Source of the DNA: Deuterostichococcus epilithicus | Lineage: Eukaryota; Chlorophyta; Trebouxiophyceae; Prasiolales; Stichococcaceae | Assembly (NCBI GenBank): GCA_033439295.1 | Contig: JAVTLE010000023.1 | Span: 310,001-374,000 of the forward strand | DNA length: 64,000 nucleotides | Direction: 5' to 3' | Part shown: piece after piece, positions 12,201 to 21,915 of the stretch | Layout: every line of letters starts with the position of its first letter | How positions within the stretch are numbered: position 1 is the first letter of the stretch | Translations under genes and position numbers: made by a program | Notes under the pieces: generated by a model | The model's database searches: none | Told to the model about the DNA's origin: nothing | What the model saw: only the letters and a program-made list of their open reading frames with translations

Positions 12201-14408
12201 GCACATGTCAGCCACATTGAAGCATTTGAGGCCACAAACAGGTGCATGTGCGACGGCGCGCCATCAGAGGCTGGGCAGTCGTGATGTGGTCGGGCAGCGC
12301 GCCCCTGGAGAGGGCAGGGGAAAAAGGGAAGGGGGTGGATAGGCAGAGGCTAATCAGGAAAGGGAGAGGGAGTTTGCACCATTGATGAAGCATGCCGCAG
12401 CAGTGATGATTGCAAACAGAAAGCTTCCAGCAGTCGCGACGGCGTTCAAATGCCGCAGGTGGTGCAGCGTCGGCAGCTGACACAACAGCAGCTGAAATCC
12501 AGCAAAAACCGCCAGCCAGACGTGGATAGAGATGTCGTTGCCGGGGTGGAAGGCGGCATGCATGTCCTGCAAATGTCCATGCATGGCCGAGGGTGTAAGG
12601 GGTTAGGGAATCATGATCAATCGGTAGCAGAGCTGGAATGCGGTACGCTGAGTTGGAAAGAAAAGACAAAAAAGGAGGGAGCCATCGCCATTCACAGTTT
12701 CCAGCCATCTGGCGCACCTTCATGACGATTGCGCTGCTCAGCTGGATGGCTACATTGTTGCCGAGCGAGCCGAGCTGCTGCGCAATGAACGCTATGTGGT
12801 AGCCTCGCATCTGAAACACACAGGGCGCTGCAGTTCAGTGATGTCAGTGGTCCACACGTTCAACTGGCAAAGCTGTTACAATACGGCTGCGCACTGACAG
12901 CCCGCAGGCTGCGCTAGGCGGCAATCACACGGCAGGCAAACCGCCACTGCCCAGTGTGCTGTGTGCCGACGGCTGCGTTCTTGACTTGGGAGACATCGAT
13001 CGAACAATGCTGACATCATGCAAGGAGCCGGAAGCATGACGCACCCCCCAGATGCTCTTAGCTAGGTCCCGGTACCGTGTGTACCGCATGATGACCTGAG
13101 GCGGCAGCGACAGGCGGCCATGGGAGTGGTGCCCTTGAACTCGAGTCACAGGAGACGCAGCAATGAATGCACAAGCGTGTATCACATATCTGGAACTCGG
13201 CACAAGATAAAGGCCAGGCATGTACTGCACCTACCTTCCACGCATGGAGCTCCGCCTGCATGTCAAAGGTACATCCAGTGGGTCTGAGATGTATGGCACG
13301 CCGTCAATTCTTGTGGCTGTGTGCATCCACCGTCCACACGGCAAAACCGACGGGAAGTCCAACAGACGCATCGCGCTTGGCGGCATGCAGCGGCTGTGGG
13401 CAGGGCGGGTGCCCCAGAAGAGCAGAGCTTAACGCCGTCACTTCAGAAAGTGCCAGAAATTCACTCCAAGAGCCCACAACGATGGAAGCATACCGTCAGC
13501 ATGGAACAGTAGTACACCGTCCCGATGGAGAACAGCAGCATGGGTACACCGCCGAACCATGTGAGGCGCGCCATTGCGAAAGGCAGCGTGGCATAGGCTG
13601 CACGGCATCGAGCAGCTAGCTGACGTGTTTTGAGGCCTGGCTTGTGCACGTGGTCGTTGACTGAACGGCAGCTGGAAAGGAGGCGAGTGCACTGCCTGAG
13701 GGCCAAGCATCATAGGATGGCTCCGCATGGACTTGGTATTGCTGCACCTGCCGGTGTGGCGGTGGCCGTGAGGATGTGCCAGGTAGACTCTGTCCATCTC
13801 CCTACGCACCGCAATCACAACTTGGAAATGGAGGTGTTTTTAATGTCGTGGTTGCGAAGTGCAGCTGTGGGCTCTAAGATGTAGACCCAAGCGCGCTAAT
13901 GTCGAGAAGCGTTCGCCACAGAGAGCGATCGGTGGAAAACGGAACATCTCCATGCAGAGCCAAAACGCTCACCGCTGCCGATCTCAGAATAAATGGGTAC
14001 TGAGATGCGCGGCAGCTTCCAGTGGCCCATCATCCGCGTGGGGCTGACGCTGCCGCTGCGTTCACCGCTGCTGTTGCTGCTCATGCTGCCGACGCTGACG
14101 CCGCCAAAGCTACCGCCGCAGTCGGCATCGCTGCCCCTGACTTCTGCGCTCGGCAAGTGTCCGTCTCCGTTCTCCAGCGAGTCCAGCTGCGCCTCAGCGT
14201 GCTCGGGCGTGAACCGGAACCGTTCCGGAATGAAGTGCCCGCCAGTGTCGAAAGCAGCGCCGCCCAGCGGCGACCCCACATCCGAGCCTGACGAATAGTT
14301 GTCGCGCGTGCGGCCGCTGGTGCTCAGGTCCTCCGCGAAGCTGACAGAGTCGCAGAAGCTGACCGACTTCTTCACGCGAGGCTGCAGCGGGTGCCCGTGC
14401 AGTTGCAT
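9287..14408 (-). CDS. AAAP-family amino-acid/proline-type permease (3' part partly unresolved)
   Basis: Multi-pass membrane amino-acid transporter (PF01490-type). Exons: 14408-13973 (cytosolic Ser/Gly-rich N-terminus from ATG MQLHGHPLQPR), 13597-13494 (TM1, AYATLPFAMARLTWFGG), 13255-13235 (21-nt microexon AELHAWK, tentative), 13095-13045 (MRYTRYRDLAKSIWG), 12810-12718, 12566-12380, 12189-12059 (DYDLPASTAMAKVMEGF...ILLPE), 11599-11489 (IQAVVKPPVAANGQKGV), 11246-11169 (AFGNAVEPLVVQSLF), 9960-9822 (last TM pair, YVLTLSFLAALLPGALSNV) and 9466-9287. The ILLPE/IQAVVKPPV and AFGNAV signatures resemble proline/GABA-type plant AAAPs. Phases agree up to 11169. The stretch expected to hold TM8-9 was not found between 11169 and 9960, and the 9822/9466 junction is out of phase. 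At least one or two exons are therefore missing from my model. Substrate is inference. Confidence 0.82.
9470..9490. repeat. Telomere-like motif at transporter last intron
   Basis: ggagggtttagggttcaagt, directly next to the acceptor of the last exon of the minus-strand transporter gene. Confidence 0.75.
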
Positions 14409-15415
14409 ACCGCGCCCGCAGCGCAGGCTGGCGCCACCGGCGCCACACCCGCCGGGTGGCAGCGGCGCCCGCCTGACCGCGCCGCAGCAGTGGCTACAAA
14501 AAAGCTGCGACTCAGGTCCTAGCCGGATCGCGGCCTGCGCCACGGAACAGACAGAAACGTGCAGGCCATCACTGAGTTCCGTCTGCGTGTCAGACAGCCA
14601 AGGCTCCACGCAGCGTTTGCAGCCAGCAGCTGACCTCTGCAGTGGTGGATGACTGCAGTCACGGCAAATGCGGTGGCTCTGCAAACACGTCTCTTCGTAG
14701 AAGTAGCCACAGGCAGGACTGACAGGGGCTGTTTTGGCTGCCGGTTTCGAGCTCCGACACGCAGCGTGTAGAATTGTGGACCCAGATGAGGCCAGGTCTT
14801 TTGATACTAAGTAAAAGAAATACACAGGGACCGGCATGATAGACCTGTAATGAAACACGCACATGTCCCGTACACGCGCTTCCCGTGGGTCCCCGTGACC
14901 GTGTCCAAGCCGGTTCCACGCGCAACCGACGCTATCTCGTGGCCTTGACGAGGCGCAGCAGGAGTAGGTGTCGATCGCCCGTCCGAATTGGCCCTTGAAG
15001 CGCTTGGGCAGAGGAGTGGCGACACCGCCGATGCGCGGGGTTGCAGCGTGTGACAGCGTCGGTACGGCAGCAACGCCTTGCCAACCGTGCCTCAGCGCAA
15101 TGTGGCACTAAATTTCACTACTTTGCCTGCTCAGTCTAAATTGCCATCAAGCAGCACCGATTACCTGTTCTTCTCGGGGTTGAGTCAGCATCAGCCAGAA
15201 CCTACGTTCGGTTGTCATCTGTCATCCGCGCTATCTGCCGCGGATGTGGTAGCACCTTCTCAAGGTGAACGCAGGAGAGGCGGAATGCGCCGAGAGTATG
15301 CACCAGACCGCAACACCTCTTGTCGTGTCCATGCTGCCGCGGGCAACCCCGGTTCACACGACCTGCCGAGTGCATCCACGCCGTTGGCACCGGCCCGCCG
15401 CCACTCACAAGTGCT
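14409..15415. other. Intergenic / possible 5' UTR of transporter
   Basis: Promoter side of the transporter and 3' flank of RFC2, both on minus. Open frames here are composition-driven. No gene is supported. Confidence 0.45.
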
Positions 15416-18400
15416 TCACTTGCGCCGCAGCTGCGCCGACAGCTTGCACATGCGCGCCAGCAGGCCCGACAGCTGCAGCCGCGAGCCGACGCCGTCGCTG
15501 ATGCGCATGTGCGTCAACCCAATTTCCTGCGGCGCAGCATGTTACACATCAGAGAGCCGAGCGGGCCAATTGGTCAACCGTGAAAACAGTGTGCGCCGGA
15601 CGTAGCAGCCCGTCAGCCTCCCGCAGCACCGTGTGCAAGGCCTGACTGGACGGTGCAGCAATTGCTGCACATCGGGTTGCGGCTGCCCCCGCCCCTGGGG
15701 CCTGCAGCCATGGCGGAGCGGCCATCTATGGCAGGCAGATGCTGCCAAGGGTGCGCAGTCTCTGCCAGTTGACATGCAGTGCCAGGGTGGGAACGCCCAC
15801 AGCACCTCGAGCAGGCTCGCAGCCATGTGCAGGGCACACTTGGACACATGAAGCACAGACGTTATGCCAGGGCACCAGCGACCTAAGCATGCCTTGATGT
15901 CATCCAGCCCAGCACCTCGGGCATGTCCGTGGCACTGCACACTAGCACAGCACAGCGTGGCGACAGAAGCCTGACTCAAGGTTTTCAAGAAAGGGGCGAA
16001 AACATCATGACAGAAAAATCATCACCTTAATGTACTCCAGCTTCAAAAATTCCGCCATGTCGGTGTTGCGCACAACGCGAAACAGCGTGGTGATGATGTC
16101 CGTGCTGCTGTAGCCGGCGTCGAACAGGCTCTGCAGCAGCAGCAACAGCAACAGAGTGAAGACTTTTGAGGCATGGATGAGGAAAGGGTTGAGGGCACAT
16201 GCGTCCAATGGGTGTTGGGTAGAGGTGCCGCTGGTGGAGCCTTCACCTGCACTGAACAGGAGCTGCATTTCAGGGACAGAAGGAGCTCAAATTTGAGATG
16301 TGTGAAGGGTCGTGCGCTGTGGCCATGCCCATGACTCCGGCCCCGAACAGCACCCAGGAGGGGGAGGCCTAGGCTTCAGGGCTGCGGCGCCAGCATACGT
16401 GCTCCTGCCGCAGCTGGGGCGCCAGCCAGGCCCTGGGATTCATGGTCCCCAGCGAAACACACCTTCATGCCCACGTAGGCGGGTTGAAGGTTGGCCGCCA
16501 GGCAGTTATGGATGATCTTCGCCACCAGCAGCGGGTGGGGCTGGTCGCACACCTGCATCACAAAGACACAGAGGCTGTGAATGATGCCGCCGCGGCGCGC
16601 ACGGCTGAAACGGGCGGGAGCATCTGACCTGGGCTGCCCACAGGAGCTGCACACTGCTGACAGCTCAGCCGCGATCGTGGCCATACCCGGCATGTGCAGG
16701 CTGCAGCGCCGCTGCGCCGCCGTGCGCTGGCATCATGTGCCAGGACCCCTGCAACTGTTGTTCTTCTTTGTTGTTTATATACAACCAGGTGAGCGGTGCA
16801 CAGGGGTGACGTCTCCGCACCTTGAAGACGTTCTCCCGGTCCACCAGTCCGAAGCCCGCCACCGTGGCCTGCAACAGCGTCAGCAATGGCGCTTCAGACC
16901 CTCCAAACGCACGCACACACAAAACATCCTCTGCAGAGCGCCGTATCGTGCGCGCCGCTGCGCCACGGCTGGGGAGAGGCCGATGGACAGTAGGAGTGCA
17001 CCGTGTGCATCTGCTTCTGGGCTTCACTGCACTTTCGAGACGCAGGCTTTTTCTGAAGGCAGTCTGGGTTTTAAACCCTCAACCCTAAAACCCTACATGC
17101 CTGCAGGTTGTTGAGCGCCTGCCGCATGTCGCCGTCCGCAGTGAAGATAATGGCCTCTAGACCCTCTGGCACAGTCGCCACCTGGCACACAGAAACATTT
17201 TAGATGTCATGAACAAGGCGAGGTTTAATCTGAGCCTGAGAATTGGGAAGTGCTCGCAAGGGACGCTGCCGGCGGGCCTGCATGGCAATCCCCGCAAGGG
17301 GCCGCCTCTGCTGAGGCGCTGCACAGCTCGCGGCTCCAAGAAAGGACACACACGGCCACAAGAGCTGCGGTGCCGGGTTTGCAGCCACGGCAGCGGGCTT
17401 GGGAGCACGAGAGAAGGTTTCAGATTCCGTTCTGCCGGCTGGCCGCGACACTAGCGCGCAGTCGACGGGCGGCGCGGCAGCCTTGGCCCCCGCCCACTGC
17501 CACCCCCAAACTCAGGATCCCGCACCAGCGGATGTGCGGTGCAGCAGCTTCCCCCCGTCGCGCAGCCGCGCGCGCTGGAGGGTGCACCAGCAGTGGACAC
17601 GCAGGATGCGCAGAGCAGGCATGCAGATGCGCGGTGGCGTTGCCAGGTGGCTCAGTCCCATCATTCCTGCCAAGGCCCACTTCTCGCCCGGTGTCTTCGT
17701 TGGAAATTCTCTAGGTTAACACTTTCTCGCCTGCTCTTGCTGGCACACCCACTGCAGGCGGCCCAGCAGCTCGGCGTCGCCCAGCCGCACGAAGCGCAGG
17801 ATCGCGCACCGCGACTGGATCGGCTCGATGACCTGCGGGCAGCGAAGACGCTGCAGGGTGAGCCCGCATGTATGTGGGGTCCATGAGCTGGGAGGCGTGG
17901 CCTGCCCGAGCCCAGGATCGCGCGCCGCGACTGCCAGACCCTGACCTCTACACTGCTCATCTGCTCGATGGCCTGCGCACAGGCAGGCGGCGCGGTGGCC
18001 CGGTACACAGACACGTGTTCACGACAGCAGCACCACTGCATGCAGGGGACATAGGAGTGCGGGCCGGGGCTCTGCCCGGGAAGTTCAGGGTCATCGCCGC
18101 GCGGCCGCTGCACTTCGGCCTTTCACGATGCACTCCATGTGTGCAGGGTGCTGCGTTGCATCTTTCTGGGTTTGGCGGCTGTGAAAGGGCATCAGGCGCC
18201 TGTACGGCTGATGCCGGATGCGGCAGTGATGAAGGGGAAAACAGGCTCTGAGGATATACCGCACCTTTGAGGACTGATTGCATGCGAGCGCAAAGCGCGT
18301 CGTCGCCGAGTAGATCTCCATCGTCCGCCGCAGCGCCTGCTGCGCGCCGCTGGTCATGCTGCAAAGGCACATCACAGCATTGCATGGCTTGGGGTGAAAC

Positions 18401-20284
18401 CTCCACAGTGATCGAGTGGATGTCCATTGTCCGCCGTAGCGTCTGACACATCCTGCTGGTCATGCTGCACTGTGGCAGGTGAACCAGGGGTCGGACATGA
18501 TGTAGCGAGCATCGGGCAGGAGAGTCGAGCAAATTTTCCGCCATTTGCCGCGATGCCAGGAGAGCAAGCGCAAAAGAATCGCTTTGCGCTCCTGGACCGC
18601 TTCGGTGAGGAGAACCACCGAAGCTGTGCACAGGACTGGATATCTCATCTGTATGCCACGTCCAGGATGAGGATACTCGATGGGAAACTTACCAGATCGC
18701 CAGAGAACCAGCTGATCCCAGACCCTAATTGAGCAGAGAGTGTGCAGTGTTCCCTCAGCTGTCAGCAGTGTTCCCTCAGCTGTCCGCCTCGTCCCGATGA
18801 CGACCTTGTGGGTAGCCGATGCTGCAGCAGCGACGCAGTCGAGAGGCTGTATATGGACGCCTTCTGTCAACTGTGCACCCCACCTGTCTGCCTCGTCCAG
18901 GATGACGATCTTGTGGCGGCCCGGTGGCAGCGTCACCTTCTTCTGCGCAAACATCTTGATCTTGTTGCGCACCACATCGATGCCCCTGCGGCGGCAGGCA
19001 AATTAGATGGCCACGGATCAGGCCTGAACATCACGGCACACAATATTGCGCTCCAGGAGATGTCTGTTCCTCCTATGATCGCCGATGGCCCCTCCTGCGC
19101 TGTTGCGGCAATTGCAACGCCCCCGCTTCTGTGCCGGCCCTACTCTGGTGCATTGTTCACCGCCTCAAGGCCCGGCACTTGTGGGGGTCTAAGTGGAGGC
19201 CCGGCACTTGTGTGTGTTCAGGTGGCGTGTGCAGGCTGCGCATGCCACAGCAACTTCCTCTGTCAGCCAGAGGGTGCCAGCCGCCGGAAGGCTGGCTCAG
19301 GCACCAACAGCAGAGCCCGCAAACCTGTCATCTGAGGCGTTGAGCTCCAGCACCGCATCCCGGTAGCTGGGCCCGAGCAGGCCGTGCGCCAGCGCCAGGA
19401 TGCTGGTTGTCTTGCCCGTTCCTGGCGGCCCCTGCGGAGGATGTATCACAGCGGTGTGTCACGGTGTAGACCCTGAAAGCCAGCTCGTGATGCGCCCCGG
19501 CAGGGCGTGTGCCAGCGTCGGGACTGGCCCGATGCTGGTCGAATTGCCAGCGTCCGGCGGCCAATGCCGAGAAGGCTGCGGCGGCGATGCTTCAAGATGA
19601 AACGGCAACTCGTGCTGGGGCGGTGTTTTGATTAGTTTCTCTCTGGAACGGTGAGCTTGGCCAGCGCCGGGACGCTGGTCGTCCTGCTGGGCGCTTGGCG
19701 GTGCCTGCAGAACAACAGTCGCAGGCATGATGCAAATGGCGAACAAAACATCCTCACCGACAGGATGATGTTGGGGAAATTGCCCTCGCGGCCGATGACC
19801 TGTAGCCGCGAGACAGCTTCCACGTTGCCCACCACGTCGTCGATGTTCTTCGGCCGGTACTTCTCCACCTGTAACGAAGCCCATGCACACGGCTTTGCAT
19901 GAGCGTTTTAGGGTTTAGGTAGTACACGGGAGGGTGTGTCTTGAAGGCGGCAGCACCCTTACATGCAACGGTAGACATGCTCGGGCAACAAACTGAGGGC
20001 CTGTCCAAGCCGGAGATGCGGAAGACGACAGCATGGCCGCACAAACGTTCAGTTGACCATGCTGCTGACTGCGTGCCGGCCAAGCAGCCACATGCCGCCA
20101 TTGCGGCGGTGTCTGATGGAGGCCAGCAGGATCTAGATGAGGAGGCGGAAATGTGCAGCTTGGGTGTTGAACCTACCCAAGGCAGGTCATATGAGGCTGC
20201 TGCCTTCTTTGCTGGCGCGACCGTGGGCGCAGGCGCCGCCGCATCGCCGTCATCGATGTCCATTGCTGTTGCGGACCCCGCCAT
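15416..20284 (-). CDS. RFC2: Replication factor C subunit 2 (RFC2/Rfc4-type), clamp loader
   Basis: AAA+ ATPase subunit of the RFC complex that loads PCNA at primer-template junctions. Eleven exons join in phase: 20284-20177, 19868-19758, 19431-19325, 18985-18884, 18358-18265, 17832-17731, 17181-17101, 16868-16821, 16552-16463, 16130-16026, 15526-15416. The sum is 1,059 bases, 352 residues, normal for the family (about 330-355). The RFC box reads [21 protein letters not shown], Walker [11 protein letters not shown], and Walker B VILDEAD. The arginine-finger SRC motif lies in [13 protein letters not shown], and GLEIIF-type [19 protein letters not shown] follows. The C-terminal collar contains [17 protein letters not shown] and [13 protein letters not shown]. 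Two introns start with GC: after 17731 (CAG|GCGAGA) and after 17101 (CAG|GCATGT). Both are required by phase. Introns hold decayed exon copies. The gene is divergent from VPS50 across 1.6 kb. Confidence 0.95.
17068..17096. repeat. Telomere-like motif at RFC2 GC donor
   Basis: ttaaaccctcaaccctaaaa then ccctac; read on minus, the intron after exon 7 begins GCATG followed at once by TAGGGTTTTAGGGTTGAGGG. Confidence 0.8.
17908..17982 (-). repeat. Decayed copy of RFC2 exon 6 (SRC-motif) 5' edge
   Basis: The minus-strand reading [20 protein letters not shown] parallels the real [14 protein letters not shown] but is split by an insertion. Plus-strand blocks ggatcgcgcgccgcgact and ctgctcgatggcctgcg match ggatcgcgcaccgcgact and ggctcgatgacctgcgg. 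It lies in the intron upstream of exon 6. Confidence 0.75.
18408..18475 (-). repeat. Decayed copy of RFC2 exon 5 5' edge
   Basis: The minus-strand reading [19 protein letters not shown] corresponds to the real [19 protein letters not shown] at 18357-18300. The copy retains the tgcag acceptor-like edge. Confidence 0.85.
18776..18840 (-). repeat. Decayed copy of RFC2 exon 4 3' edge (Walker B)
   Basis: The plus strand has ctgtccgcctcgtcccgatg then acgaccttgtgg, against ctgtctgcctcgtccaggat then gacgatcttgtgg at the real exon end (18884-18925). It lies downstream of exon 4 within the intron and keeps the donor-side junction. Confidence 0.8.
19478..19575 (-). repeat. Decayed copy of RFC2 Walker A exon
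   Basis: The minus strand reads [20 protein letters not shown], against the real [17 protein letters not shown] (exon 19431-19325). The Gly and Lys that contact ATP are lost. It lies immediately upstream of the real exon. Confidence 0.85.
19640..19708 (-). repeat. Second decayed copy of RFC2 Walker A exon
   Basis: The minus strand reads [17 protein letters not shown] in one frame. The nucleotide blocks cgccgggacgctggtcgtcc and ggcgcttggcggtgcctgca on plus match the corresponding parts of the Walker A exon edge. The frame is broken relative to the real exon. Confidence 0.7.
19897..19922. repeat. Telomere-like motif in RFC2 intron 1
   Basis: gcgttttagggtttaggtag, about 30 bases from the exon 2 acceptor (minus-strand gene). 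Confidence 0.75.
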
Positions 20285-21915
20285 GCTAAATGGTATTGCC
20301 GCCGTCAGTGCATGCGCGTGGAAGCCGTTGCAGGCGTTTCCTGGGCTGCAACTGCCACCGGCTGGCTGCGGCAGCTCTCCTCAGCACAATGCCTCTGCTG
20401 CGGTCTTGCCCGCTTCCAGCACAAGGGCGGGAACAGACGCCTCGGCGTGACCAGGTGCTATCGGTGCTCTAGATCTACCTTGTGGTCGAGGCAACCGTTG
20501 CAGGAGCAGGAAGCGGCAAGATGTCAGAGTGTAGTTTGAATCGATTTCGAATTCGATAAATTGCTGAGCTGCGACACGCCGTCACGAGATCTATTGATCG
20601 GGGTGTGCTCGCACTGGACTCTGCGGGTAGCTTTGCGAGTCTCTGTGCAATCGCCGGTATGCCGGAGCGCAGCGTGCATGTCACGGCATTTGCGTGCTAA
20701 GTAAACCCTCCGAGCTCTGAAACGAGGTACAGCTGTGGCACAACCCGAATAGGGTGGGCATGCCGTACGCAAGTCCCACTACACATTTGTGCAGTTTGAT
20801 GGATCCGACACCTTCGGCTCCCCGTCTCACGCGTGCATGAGAGGCGTCTCGACAAGGCTGCATCGACGCGTTGCTCCCACCCCTGGCTGCAAGGTTCCAG
20901 ACCTCACGCGTCGATATCAGGTAGCCTGTAGTTGTTTGCAAGCTTCACTCGACACTGACTGGGTAATTCCATTGCTGTTTGGCTTGCATCGATGGGTCAG
21001 ATTACTTCTCACTCTGGGGCTTTCAGCTGGTCTCGACATACAATATACAAGCGAGGGGTAGGAAGGCAGTAGTGCGCAAGGACGGCTGTCGTGGCTGCCT
21101 GCTACTGTGCAGCTGGAAATGGCTCCGGGACTCTGTGCGCCCATGCCGATGCCACAGCAAGGCGTCAGCGCGGCGTCAGCGGCGGGTGGCAAGACTGCAG
21201 CGTTTGCAGGAACTCACGGCAAGGCTACCAGCTTGCCAACCATTCTTTGTTGTGTGCAGATCAGCTTCCGGACTCAGCAGGCGACGCCGCGGTCGCGTCA
21301 CATATGGTGCAGCTCTGTATGACCTGACAGCGATCAGCGGCACCTGGCGCACCGGCCAGCAGCGATAGCACGCTGCTGTCGCACGTTGAAACGACGACCA
21401 TCATTCCCAGCGGGACACACACGGGAAACTACAGCATGTCGTTTGCTGCGCGCACGGTTGTGCAGCAAGGCGGCGGCGATGCTCATTCTATCAGTGTGGG
21501 ATTGGGTGCCGCCAGCCCGGTGGCGCGGCGCAGCACTTCTGCCGCCGCCATGGCCGGCAGCCTGACGCAAGCGTCGATTTAACGACCGAGTTGTGGTCCT
21601 GTGACGGAGCAACGGCGGCCGCGGCGGCGGCAGGGCCGGCAGCGCCAGCCCGCCAACGGCAGCGTCAGCCTGTGTTCTGAAACCCTGCCGGGTCGACACG
21701 CCCACTGCCCGCTCAGCTGGCTGGCTGCTACGGCGGCGGGGGTTGCAGCGATCAAGGCTGCCTGATTGACTCCGCTAGCGGCAGCGGCGCCGGCCGGCTG
21801 CNGCGGCGGCAGGCGACCGGGAGGGGTCGCCGCAGGCGACAGCTGTCCCGGGTGCGGGCAGCGGCGCCAGCGGCAAGGACAACCAACTGAGGGCAAGGGA
21901 AGGTGCCCAGCGGCC
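20285..21915. promoter_or_regulatory. Bidirectional promoter region RFC2 / VPS50
   Basis: 1.63 kb between the start codons of divergently transcribed RFC2 (-) and VPS50 (+). It is less GC-rich from about 20520 to 21060, with a CGG-rich 5'-UTR-like stretch at 21600-21915 ahead of the VPS50 ATG. No coding motif was found. The promoter role is inferred from gene arrangement only. Confidence 0.5.
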
